A stretch of DNA of 43,364 nucleotides, taken from assembly GCA_027943245.1 (NCBI GenBank), contig JANDJZ010000343.1:1-43364 (forward strand), written 5' to 3'. Made by a program: the position numbers and the translations under genes. Positions 23,441-32,978 of this stretch are shown one piece after another (position 1 is the first letter of the stretch; each line of letters begins with the position of its first letter). This DNA is from Acanthamoeba sp. SK_2022b. Its lineage: Eukaryota > Discosea > Longamoebia > Acanthamoebidae. Under the pieces are notes generated by a model. It was given only the letters and a program-made list of their open reading frames with translations. It searched no databases and was not told the DNA's origin.

Positions 23441-23480
23441 TATAAAAATATATCGTTTGTAAACAACAGAGGGACAAAGG
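23441..23480 (+). promoter_or_regulatory. TATA-like element and short leader of the + GT-A gene
   Basis: TATAAAAATATA at 23441-23452 lies about 30 bp before the ATG, followed by ATCGTTTGTA and AGGGACAAAGG directly before ATG. The inverted paralogue has the same layout (TATATATA at 25563-25570, then ATATCGTTTGTA and AGGGACAAAGG). Conservation between the copies supports a real core promoter with a very short leader. Confidence 0.6.
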
Positions 23481-24419
23481 ATGGCCTCTCGTGTGCTTGT
23501 CACCTGTGCGACCTTTGTGCTTGGGTCTTTGATGCTCTTTTTCCTCTTGTCGGCTAGGACTCCCTACTCAGTTGAGACCTCCTTCTCGACCACTGAGACA
23601 GATCTCCCGAAAGAAGATGACGAGCGAAGAGAGGAGCCGCCGCCAGCGAGCTTCGACCCAGTGAGCAGACCGGGGAGGCCGCCCACGGAAGAAGAGCTCA
23701 CTCGACCGCGGGTGGTGGTCTCCATGGCCGCGTGGCGGCTCACCCTGCCCTTCCACATCACCGGCACCCTCGAGTCGCTCGTCGCCGGCACCGTGCTGCC
23801 CGACGTCATCTACGTCTTCATCCCGCTCCAGGTGCGCGCTTTCGGCCAGAGCTCCATCGAGGTGCCTCCAGAGGTGTTTGCACTGCGCGATCGCATCAAC
23901 GACCAGGTGGGCCGGCCCCTCGTGAAGGTGCTGCGATCGGAGGACTATGGCGGCAGCACCAAGATCATCCAGGCGCTGCGGCTCGAAGCCGATCCCTTCA
24001 CGGTGGTGGTGACAGTGGACGACGACTGCAGTTACCCGGCCAACTTTCTTGAGGGCTTCCTCAAGCATGCTCGCACACGGGCCGACGTTTCCTTCCACTA
24101 TGTAGGCACCAATTTCACACAGTACCTATACGGTTGGGCCAAGGTGGCCACTGGCTCAGATGGCCACTGCTTCCGGCGGTGGTTCTTTGATCTCACAAAA
24201 TTGGCTGACTTTGACCGAGCTCCTCCGGCCTGCCTCATCTACGACGACGCTTGGCTTGCGGGGAACCTGTGGGAGAGAGGCATTCCGCTCTTCTCGCTCA
24301 ACTGTCTCGACTGCAAGAAACACCATCCAGCCCCGGACCGCACTAAGGAGATTGGCAATCTCGACAATCAGCAGTTTGACTACTGCGCCAAGTTCTTCAA
24401 TATGATGTCCCCACGGTAG
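23481..24419 (+). CDS. Type II membrane GT-A glycosyltransferase, copy A of an inverted pair
   Basis: A single uninterrupted frame of 312 residues in an intron-rich neighbourhood. A signal anchor (residues about 7-25, FVLGSLMLFFLL) is followed by an acidic stem and then a catalytic domain beginning VVVSMAAWRL. Motifs are SLVAGTVLPDVIYVFIPLQ, EDYGGSTKIIQAL, the metal-binding DDD in VVVTVDDDCSYP (about residues 176-187), an acceptor-side DDAWLAGNLWERGIPLF, and conserved Cys residues. The pattern is that of inverting GT-A (GT2-like) transferases seen in surface polysaccharide loci. The acceptor is unknown. 23574-24050 is almost identical to the inverted copy, while the 3' third has diverged, suggesting a different acceptor specificity. 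Confidence 0.8.
   Translation: MASRVLVTCATFVLGSLMLFFLLSARTPYSVETSFSTTETDLPKEDDERREEPPPASFDPVSRPGRPPTEEELTRPRVVVSMAAWRLTLPFHITGTLESLVAGTVLPDVIYVFIPLQVRAFGQSSIEVPPEVFALRDRINDQVGRPLVKVLRSEDYGGSTKIIQALRLEADPFTVVVTVDDDCSYPANFLEGFLKHARTRADVSFHYVGTNFTQYLYGWAKVATGSDGHCFRRWFFDLTKLADFDRAPPACLIYDDAWLAGNLWERGIPLFSLNCLDCKKHHPAPDRTKEIGNLDNQQFDYCAKFFNMMSPR
23574..24050. repeat. Left arm of a 477-bp near-perfect inverted repeat
   Basis: Reverse complement of 24910-25386, with only two mismatches seen by eye (23585 and 24041). It lies inside the coding region of GT-A copy A. Confidence 0.9.
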
Positions 24420-24507
24420 CAAAGCGCCGATACCTCCACCGCCATCCTCCAACCTGCACACAACACTATGGAACGCCATACATCATCTTCTTCCAATGAG
24501 TTCGAGC

Positions 24508-25524
24508 TCATTCTGTTTTCCCCATCCATTTGAAAAAGGTAGCACAGTCTTGCCTCGTCCTTCCTACTCCTTCTTTCGTGTAGAGTTGGTGGTGGCTATG
24601 ATCGGGAGCGGGGTGGTGATCCTTGCAACCTCTGCAATGGATCGAAAAGAGCGGGATGCCCCTCTCCCACAGGTTCCCCGCAAGCCAGATGTCGTCGTCG
24701 GCCAGGCAGGCTTCTGGGCCCCGGCTCTGGTTCTCTAGCTGCGTGAGATCGAAGAACCAACGTCGATAACAGTTGCCGTCAGACCCCGTGCCGAACTGGG
24801 TCCACCCTGGAAGGTCAATAGAAGCAGGTGTGCCGGGTTGTGTCCAGTTATTGCCCATGTAGTGGAAGGCAACATCAGCACGTGTGTGAGCATGCTTGAG
24901 AAAGTCCGCAAGAAAGTTAGCCGGGTAACTGCAGTCGTCGTCCACTGTCACCACCACCGTGAAGGGATCGGCTTCGAGCCGCAGCGCCTGGATGATCTTG
25001 GTGCTGCCGCCATAGTCCTCCGATCGCAGCACCTTCACGAGGGGCCGGCCCACCTGGTCGTTGATGCGATCGCGCAGTGCAAACACCTCTGGAGGCACCT
25101 CGATGGAGCTCTGGCCGAAAGCGCGCACCTGGAGCGGGATGAAGACGTAGATGACGTCGGGCAGCACGGTGCCGGCGACGAGCGACTCGAGGGTGCCGGT
25201 GATGTGGAAGGGCAGGGTGAGCCGCCACGCGGCCATGGAGACCACCACCCGCGGTCGAGTGAGCTCTTCTTCCGTGGGCGGCCTCCCCGGTCTGCTCACT
25301 GGGTCGAAGCTCGCTGGCGGCGGCTCCTCTCTTCGCTCGTCATCTTCTTTCGGGAGATCTGTCTCAGTGGTCGAGTAGGAGGTCTCATGCGACAGATCTC
25401 TGTGCCCGTCGTCAACGCTAGACAGATCGCTGGTAGAGTAGGGGGTCCTCGCAGATAAGAGGAAAAAGAGCATCATAGACCCAAGCACAAAGGTAGCGCG
25501 GGTGGCAAGCACACGAGAGGCCAT
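24508..25524 (-). CDS. Type II membrane GT-A glycosyltransferase, copy B of an inverted pair
   Basis: An intronless frame of 338 residues, tail-to-tail with copy A across 88 bp. It has the same anchor, stem and catalytic motifs (VVVTVDDDCSYP, DDDIWLAGNLWERGIPLF). It carries about 16 extra stem residues (around SDLSSVDDGHRDLSH) missing in copy A, and a different C-terminal third (RRWFFDLTQLENQSRGPEA and an HH-rich end). As both copies keep the DDD metal site and full length, both are probably active. Function as for copy A: a Golgi sugar transferase with unknown donor and acceptor. Confidence 0.8.
   Translation of the reverse strand: MASRVLATRATFVLGSMMLFFLLSARTPYSTSDLSSVDDGHRDLSHETSYSTTETDLPKEDDERREEPPPASFDPVSRPGRPPTEEELTRPRVVVSMAAWRLTLPFHITGTLESLVAGTVLPDVIYVFIPLQVRAFGQSSIEVPPEVFALRDRINDQVGRPLVKVLRSEDYGGSTKIIQALRLEADPFTVVVTVDDDCSYPANFLADFLKHAHTRADVAFHYMGNNWTQPGTPASIDLPGWTQFGTGSDGNCYRRWFFDLTQLENQSRGPEACLADDDIWLAGNLWERGIPLFSIHCRGCKDHHPAPDHSHHQLYTKEGVGRTRQDCATFFKWMGKTE
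24910..25386. repeat. Right arm of the 477-bp inverted repeat
   Basis: Pairs with 23574-24050; the spacer is 24051-24909 (859 bp). Sequence identity falls sharply at both ends of the arm although both ends are still coding. Confidence 0.9.
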
Positions 25525-25763
25525 CCTTTGTCCCTGCTCCTCTATACAAACGATATGTATGGTATATATACAAGTGGCTTATCTCGCGTGAGGTTGCAGC
25601 CCGAGGAAGGGGCGTTCGTGGTTTTTGTACCCACGACCGGTTAAGCCCCAGCGCCGGTTTAGGATGCGTAAGAACAGTGCGTTCGCTCACACGCATTCTT
25701 CATATTCTCCGTGTCTGTACTACACTTGAGAGGTTCCTCTTTCGGTTTCGCTTGACGCAGTCG
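25525..25763. promoter_or_regulatory. Divergent promoter, GT-A copy B / second GT4 gene
   Basis: 239 bp between two divergent glycosyltransferase start codons, the second such arrangement in the cluster. A TATATATA box for copy B lies at 25563-25570. Confidence 0.5.
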
Positions 25764-27634
25764 ATGGAGCAGGGGAAGCTGAAACTGTTTCTCTTGCTGC
25801 TGGGCATCTCTTTGGTACGGGTTTTGCAGGCCATTTTACTTGGCAGGATGGAGGTGTTCTAACCGCACCTTTAAAGGGGTGGTTGGCTTTAAACTACACA
25901 ACTGAGTGCAATTGGGAGAAGGCAACAAGGACAGACTCTGAAACATCGAGCTGGAAGGACACCTCTGTCGCCCGGGGAGGACACCCAAAACTGCGAATTG
26001 GCTATCTGTGTACCCCCCATATCGCGCTCCTACCCTTGGTCGCCTATGGTGGAGGTGAAGCAAGCTGCGAAGCAGAGATCGAAGGTCTTTCGAAGCTCTA
26101 CGACTTGGGTATATTAGGTCCCCTCTCTTGTATCTGTGCCATGTCTCATTATGCTGCAAGGCAGACTGTGTTGAGTTTGTGGCAGTGGTCGCTCACAGAG
26201 ACACCCATGGCCACAACTACACCTTCCCCATATTCGAGTCTCGCAACGTGGGCGACTCAGGAGAAAGCTTTGTTGCGGTTAGTATACCTGTTTTTCTAAA
26301 GACGTGAAGTACCTACCCTCTTCATTCTCATATACAGGGCTACATCGAGCACCTTCGAACCATGGACAAGGCAGAGTGGCCCCATGTCATCTGGTGCCAG
26401 TCTGAGTGGTGCCCCATCACTTTCAGGAATCATGGAATAGATATACCAATCATCGCCACGCTGCATTTGTGCGTCCACCTATCCCTTCAAAGGAATCGCA
26501 TCTCACCAAAGGGCGAATGTTGAGCTTGCAGTGGTGACTGTGGTGGATGCCAAGAATTGGGGCAGAGCGTTCGTTACCGGATGCCTTCTGCTCATGCCTG
26601 GCGACAAAGCATCAAACGAAATCACTGGATGACCGAGTAAGGGCTGCTCTCTATGTAGGTGATATTAGACGTGTTGGTCTCATACTTCCCCAAACATAGA
26701 CGAGGCTTCGTCGTGTGGCAGGGTTTCTCGGACGCCGAGTTCCAGTTTACCCCACAGCAGGGGGAGTATATCCTTTGGGTTGGCGGCTGCGGCTGGTACT
26801 ATGAAAAGGTTTTGATAAGCCCAATGCCAAGTTGCGGCGCTGTAATTTTGGACTGATTTGAGCTTTGTCGCAGGGTGTGGTTGAGTTCCAAGAGCTGGCG
26901 ATCAACAACCCAGACCAAAAGTTTGTGATCTACTGCGGAAGCGGACACGAGGACAAAGCCAGAATGTACACAACTGCTCACCCAAGAAGCTTTAGTCATA
27001 CTCCCTCACCATGTTAGCCTCACAGGATCAATGAGTTTGCCCAAACCCACGCCAACTTTGAGTTCAGGGGGGAGCTTCTTCGCGGCAAGCCACATAACGA
27101 CGCGTTCGCCAATGCCAAAGCCTTCTTCTTCTGGACACACATGGGCGGCGAGACGTTCGGTCGAGTAGCAGTGGAAGCTCTGGCCAAGGTTGGTTGCCAC
27201 ACCGACCTCTGTGCCTCTCGATGCTCACTTGTGCCTGATCGGAATAGGGAACGCCGGTACTGGGCTCGGCAGGGGCAGCGAACAAGGAGATCATCGTTGA
27301 GGGCGTTGGCGGCATCACCACAGAAGACATGAGCGAGATACAAGCGGCCTTGTCGCGGACCTTTGATCGTCAAGCTGTCTATGAGTACACGCCTCCTTTC
27401 CCTATCAGAGAGACAGGAATCGCTAATGCGCCCTCTTTGTTTTATTTGGCCAGAACGGCGCAACGATTCAGGTCGAAGCTGATCGTTCGCCAGCTGCTTG
27501 AGGAGACCAAGAGGCTTTTGGCGGGGCTCCATCTGCAGCAGGTGATCGACACAAACGTCAACGATTTCCCTGTGCTCGACTTCACCGGCTATGGCACACC
27601 GTCAGCGAACGTCTGCTGGCGAAAAGCCACATGA
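25764..27634 (+). CDS. Second type II membrane GT4-like glycosyltransferase
   Basis: About nine exons. The start at 25764 gives a signal anchor (KLKLFLLLLGISL). The second exon begins at 25907 or 25958. Then come 26165-26277, 26338-26468, 26532-26636, 26700-26808, 26874-26965, 27026-27188 and 27248-27634, all in phase, for 433 or 450 residues. GT4/GT-B motifs: LRIGYLCTPH with YGGGEASCEAE, HVIWCQSEW, SIKRNHWMTE, YILWVGGCGWYYEKGVVEF, FANAKAFFFWTHMGGETFGR, and VEALAKGTPVLGSAGAANKE assembled over an intron. It is clearly paralogous to the gene at 10860-13261 throughout the C-terminal half. Predicted to be a Golgi sugar transferase; substrates unknown. The first exon join is the weakest point. Confidence 0.82.
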
Positions 27635-27939
27635 AGCCTCTTTTTAATGCCTACAGAACTCCGCGGAGGGGGAAAAAAATAAACAGGAAAGGGAAAACAA
27701 CTTCTTGTCTTATTGTTTGTTGGCTTCGCCACTTGTGGAAGGTGGAGAGCGTTGGTGCCGTGAGACGGGAAGGTCGCGGTGGAGACCAGCCGCAGCCAGA
27801 CCCGGCAGCCCAGGACGCAGCAACACATCTTCAAATCCAGGAAGAAGGAGGGGCAGTAGGAGAAATCAAGGAGCAGGCGACCTCTGAGGGCTCCCTGCCG
27901 CCAACCGCAACACCCATTCCTCCCGCAACTCATCAAGAG

Positions 27940-29400
27940 ATGGCCAATACCATTTCTTCAACAACGCTCTGGGCCATTGTGCTGGTCATGGTGGGCTGTG
28001 GCCTCAACAATCTCTCTCTTGAGTTTATAATCCGGTTCGTTTCCTCCAAGCCACGTGTGCAACAACTAGTTACTTGTTTTATTTACATTTTTTTTGTTTT
28101 TGTTTGAAATTTTTAATTCACTGCCTTTTTTAAATGTATCTTGAATTTATATTTGGCCCAAAACCACAGAGCGGACTCGTCGGCGGGTAACATCGTGACG
28201 TTCGCCCAGTTCCTGTGCATCGCGCTCGAGGGCCTCTATGTGCACCTCGACTGGGCCAGCCCGGCCAAGGCGCAGCGCCTGGGCGGAGGCGGGGCCTCAG
28301 ATAAGCTGTCGTCGATATGGACGCGTTGGCAGCTGCCCTGGCTGCGGGAGCGGACCATCCCGCTGGGTCACTACGTGGCGATGGTGACCATCTTCTTCAC
28401 CGTCGCCACGCTCAACAACGCCGCCCTGGGCTACCAGATCGCCCTGCCGCTCCACATGGTCTTCCGCTCCGGCTCGCTCATCGCCACGGCACTCATCGGT
28501 CGCGTCTTCTTCAAGGAACTGTACGCGCACTTCCCCCCACACGCCCATGCGCGCGCCCCACAAGCAGTTGTCTGACCGCACGTGGGGTGGTAGGTATTCG
28601 TGGAGCCAGTATCTGGCAGTGCTCATCGTGAGCTGCGGCATCTTCGCGGCCACCATGGCGTCCGCTCAGGCCCAGGAGGTGACTCCCTCTCACTCCGCCA
28701 CACGGCGCATGAGTTTCCCTGACCTGTGGTGTGGTGTGGCCAATGGATTCAGGCGCCCTTGTACGAGAAGGGCCCATTCGATGTGTGGACGTGGGCGGTC
28801 GGGGTGATGATGCTGTTTGTGTCGCTGGTGCTGTCGTCGGTGCTCGGGTTCTACCAGAGCTACGCCTACCGCACCTACGGAGGCACCGGCCAGAAGCCCT
28901 ACCGCGAGACCCAATTCTACTCGGTATGCAGCGTCTCCCTCTCTTCTCCTAGAGCCGGCGGCGGCGGCGGCGAATGTGTATTGACAGTGATTGTGGCGAC
29001 GTGGGGGGTGTGCACGCGTGTGGATCAGCATGCGCTGGCGCTGCCGTGCTTCGCATTGGTGTGGCCGGACATAGTGCGACATGCGCAGATGTGGTCTGGC
29101 TTCGATGCTACGGAGGTGCCGGGCGTGGGCCCTGTGCCGACAATATGGCTGCACCTGGCGGCCAACGTGCTGACGCAGTACGTGTGCATCAGCGGCGTGT
29201 TCATGCTGACGGGCACCGTGTCACCGCTGACAACCAACCTGGTGATCGCCTTACGCAAGTTCATATCGCTGGCCGTCTCCGTCTTCTACTTCGGCAACAG
29301 CTTCACCATCACACATTGGGTGGCCTCCGTTGCCGTCTTCGTGGGCACCTTTCTCTACAGTGTCGCCCAAGCACAGGTGCCTGTTAAAAAAGTTGAGTGA
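27940..29400 (+). CDS. Nucleotide-sugar transporter, SLC35B4/YEA4 family
   Basis: Five exons (27940-28034, 28170-28520, 28594-28678, 28753-28923, 29089-29400) join in phase to 337 residues. Family landmarks: GCGLNNLSLEFIIR, SSAGNIVTFAQFL, the strongly conserved YQIALPLHMVFRSGSLIAT, FFKELYSWSQYLAVLIVSCG, and ANVLTQYVCISGVFMLTG. About ten hydrophobic segments fit a Golgi antiporter. SLC35B4/YEA4 proteins import UDP-GlcNAc and UDP-xylose in exchange for UMP. It ends in VPVKKVE, a Lys-rich tail seen in ER/Golgi-retained members. It lies at the end of the glycosyltransferase run and would supply donors such as UDP-GlcNAc to the GT17 enzyme. An upstream in-frame ATG exists at 27631 but is unlikely to be used. 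Confidence 0.9.
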
Positions 29401-32400
29401 CAAACACTTCTCCCTCATGGGGATGTCCAGTTTGCTGGTAAAACACAGTCCCAATTGGCCAAAGACCGTGTGCCATGGTAATAGCATGGTTGGCTGAGCA
29501 GGATATGCATGCATGTTTCCCAGGGTGGCCGTGCCCTCATCAATGAGCTGGATGTACAAATGAAAATCACTGGAAGTACACTACAGGGGACAGGGCCTTC
29601 TGGCTTTCCAGCCCCTTTCTTGCTCGACTTTTTGGTCACACTTTCGGACTTGCCGCACCAAGGCAGCGGTGGACCACACGGCCGACACTAGGAAGACGCG
29701 GTCGACGACACCAGAGGAGGTGGGCCAAGAAGCGGAAGAAGCGAAGAGAAGCACGGCAACTGCTGAGCGATGACCCAGATGGAGCACCATCGTCGATAAC
29801 GACCACCGCCGTGCAGATAGTGCCTTGGCGCTCGCCCAGCCCGATGCTGGAAGCTCGATGGCTGTGCTGCCTCCCGAGGTGTTCAGCTGCACGCCGTGCT
29901 GTCCTGTGTCGACGACCTCGATCTCCCGGCGTGCCTCTCTGTGCCATTGTTTATAGTTGGTGAGGCTTGTGATGGTGTGTAGGTTCAAGTGGGCATGATT
30001 TTAGTGCCTCTTCAATTGCTAGTAGTATATGGGGGCAACTTCTGCTCAAATGGAGGCTGGGGTCCATAATAAACTCCCCCCTCCGCTGCCTCCCTTAGTA
30101 ATCAATGTGGTTTCTGACTAGGGCAGCTTTCCAGTTTTTCATTGTTGGGCCTTCAGAGGTTGGGTTTTTGTACCACATATGTTTGGTGGTTTGTGCACAG
30201 GTGATGGCTTCCAGTAGGTCAACTAGGGAGAGTTTACCACCTTCTTTGGTTGAGGTGTAGAGGGGAGTAGGGTCACAGTTTGCCCTTAGACCCATGGTGG
30301 TGGATGGTGGTTGCAGTGATATGGTCCAGTTTTTTGGTTTAGCTGAGGTTTTGGAATTGTCTGAATTTTTTTCCAGGTATTTCAGCTGTCCAATCCATGT
30401 CTAGCGAGAGGAGGACTCCCATGTATTTGTATGGTTGGTTCTGTGCAACGGAGGTAATGGCTGTTGTGATTTGTTGCCCTGTCTCTGGCATTCTCTAGAC
30501 ACTTGGTATACAACAGCAAGGCTTTCTTTATTGCACTCATTCCTCCAGAATAACTTACCTCCTTGCAGTGTTATCTTTTGCTTATGTGGGCCCTTCTTTT
30601 CATGAGGTCTCTGTTTCCAGAAACCTTGACCACAGCAAATGATTAATCTCTTGCTTTCCCATATCCTCATTGATGGAGAAAATAGAGTGCTTAAGCAAGT
30701 TGATAACATGCAGCCCATGGCGCTTCCAGTGGTCAATTTGATGAAGGAAAAGCACGCAGTTCTTGGAGTAGGTTCCTAGAGGAGCCAGCAAGAGGAACAC
30801 CAGAAGCTGGACCCAGAAGTCAATGGGGTCTCTCTGTTGGAGCCATTATCCAGTGCCACGGGACCATGATGCAGCAGTGTATCATCAGCAACTGGGACTC
30901 ACTTGGTCAGCACCACAACCAGGACACCCTGCTCCCCTACACCACCTCTCTTGCTTCCCTCCTCTGCTTTTGAAGCAAGCCAGAAGCAGTGGACAGCCAT
31001 CCAATTTGCATCACCCCAACATCTTCATCAAGAACCACTCTCCAGACCAGCCCTTTCCTCTGAACCCCAGGAAGAGGTGGCTTCTGACCTTCATTAAGCT
31101 GCTGACCACCCCTTGTGATTTCAACTCCCCCACTCTCCTTCAACAGCTGCACTTCGTGACACCCGCACTCACCCCATGGGCTCTGGTGCCCTCTCCCCAA
31201 GCCCCCAGTCATGCCTGCTCCATCTGTGGCACTCAAACTGAAGAGAGTGAGCTCAAGATCTGCCTTTACCCCAGCTGTGGAAGAGACATGCACATAGCCT
31301 GTGCTCCAATTACTTGAGTAGTGTCCTCTGCATTGCTCCTGAAAATCCCAAGTCAGTGAACTGGTTTGCACAGAGACAGTGTTAGAGTCTCTACACATGA
31401 TCTGGTCTCACTGCAGTTGAACCCCAGCTGCATGCTCATGGCAAACTGAAACATCACCACCGTGCTTATGCACAGCACCAACCCAGCACACTGGTCTGGC
31501 TGCCTCAACTATGGTCTGTCTGGACCCATGGGCATGCACATCAACTGCACCATCAATGCTGATGTCAGCACAGTCACCAACATTGGACTGTGGCAATGTG
31601 TCACTGGACTTGATCCCAGTATGTGGTGTGCCCTGTACATCATGATTAACACACAGATCTATCCCTTTTTCTGGGACGACAACAAGTCAGCAACGATGGC
31701 AGCAATGGTGGCGGCATGGTACTGGCAAGGGCAATCATGGGGGTGGCTGTGGCAGTGCCAGTGGCCATGGCAGCTGTGGCACTATCATCAAGGGCGCCAT
31801 GGGTGCACATGAGATGGGCCAAGCAGGGAGGCATGGTCAACTTTGCCAATATGGGTGACAACCATCACAAGTTGAACAAAAAGCAAAAGAGGGTAGGCAT
31901 AAGGCACAACAGCGTTCCCAAAGCCACTCCCTGTAAGCACGCACTACACTCTTGTATCACTTGCCAAGTAACCTGCCTGCTCCAGTTGTTCCTGATGGGA
32001 CAACGCCCTTCATCTGGTGAGCCTGTGCCAAATGGCAAGATAGACACTGGAGACAAGAAGGACCACAGGCTCCTCAAAGGCTTTGTGATGCACCCTTTTG
32101 CCAGGGTGGCCAGTGTTTTATCGTGGTTACTGGCCAACCGAAATTGGTGCCACTTCATGGAGCACTATTGCACCTGCAAATGGTTGTCCAGTCACTCCCA
32201 GAGGGTGCACTTTGCTACTGCTTGAGTAGTGCTGGCTGGGTATGTATGTGTGTCTTGTGCTGGTGTGGGGTCATTGGCTGGTAGGGAGGATGGTGGTGAT
32301 AGAAGTGGGTGGTAAGCCTCAAGACAGAGCATCAGCAAGCAGAGTAATGCAGTGGCCTTGGGCTCTTCCCCATGGACACCCAATGCATTGCTGTTGAAGC

Positions 32401-32760
32401 AGGTGAATGAAGCCATTGTTGCTGACAGGTGGCTCTTATCAGGGTCAAATATCTCCTTGGAAGGCTCTGGGCAGTGGTATTCCATGCAGGTACATGACCA
32501 TGCCAATCATGAGGTGCTTCATGCACAGCATGCCACCAGCATGTTGAGGAGGCAAAAGGCCTTTGGAGAATGTGTGCTTGGCCATTCTGGAAGGCTCTTT
32601 TAGCACTTACTTTCTCTTCGCCCAGCTGGCTCCTGGAGGGTACAACATCAATTACAGCAGCTTCGGTTCTGATCAGCACGATTGGTCCTGCCTGAATGAC
32701 CAAACTGGTTTGTCGACACCATTCGCTCTGAACTCGACTCTGAAGAAAAGTTAGGAAAAA
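29401..32760. other. CpG-depleted, TG/CA-rich tract with remnants of mobile elements
   Basis: About 3.4 kb without an intact recognised gene; base texture differs sharply from flanking genes (for example, 31501-31620 has no CpG). Short open frames occur on both strands but none has a clear family match, apart from the LINE-like scrap noted separately. A frame at 30823-31317 (+) ends with a CSICGTQ...CGRDMHIAC zinc-finger-like motif, possibly PHD-like. The texture resembles the copia element and suggests methylated, mutated transposon DNA. Confidence 0.55.
30090..30760 (-). pseudogene. LINE-like reverse transcriptase remnant
   Basis: On the minus strand, 30390-30440 encodes QPYKYMGVLLSLDMDW, the KYLGV-type motif of the thumb region of non-LTR reverse transcriptases. 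Flanking frames (around 30600-30760 and 30095-30295) are compatible with RT and C-terminal text but shift frame repeatedly. No FADD catalytic box was found. Identification rests on one motif. Confidence 0.45.
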
Positions 32761-32794
32761 AACTGTTTTTTCGGGGGGTCAGCATTTCTGGACA

Positions 32795-32917
32795 CCTCCT
32801 CGGGTTATTTTTATTGGCTCCAGGAAATCAGCCAACATCCAACAGATAATCAAAAAGAGGATGTATATGATTAACAATTTACCGTCGACTTTCTACCAGT
32901 AAAAAAACCCGAGGAGG
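32795..32917. repeat. Short inverted repeat upstream of the B-box gene
   Basis: CCTCCTCGGGTT at 32795-32806 and its exact reverse complement AACCCGAGGAGG at 32906-32917 enclose 99 bp. The right arm ends 61 bp before the start codon. It could be a pair of regulator sites, the ends of a tiny non-autonomous element, or chance. Confidence 0.55.
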
Positions 32918-32978
32918 CGACCTTAGCTTCTGCAAATTGACGACACAACAAGAAGAACCTCCTGAATACAAAAGGCCA

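Noticed and set aside
25815..25829. Acceptor TTTTGCAG just after the first-exon donor of the second GT4 gene
   Set aside because: It would leave a 15-bp intron; later acceptors at 25906 or 25957 fit size and phase.
27631..27939. Upstream ATG overlapping the GT4 stop, as start of the transporter
   Set aside because: It adds a long polar segment before the first membrane helix, unlike the family; MANTISSTT at 27940 fits.
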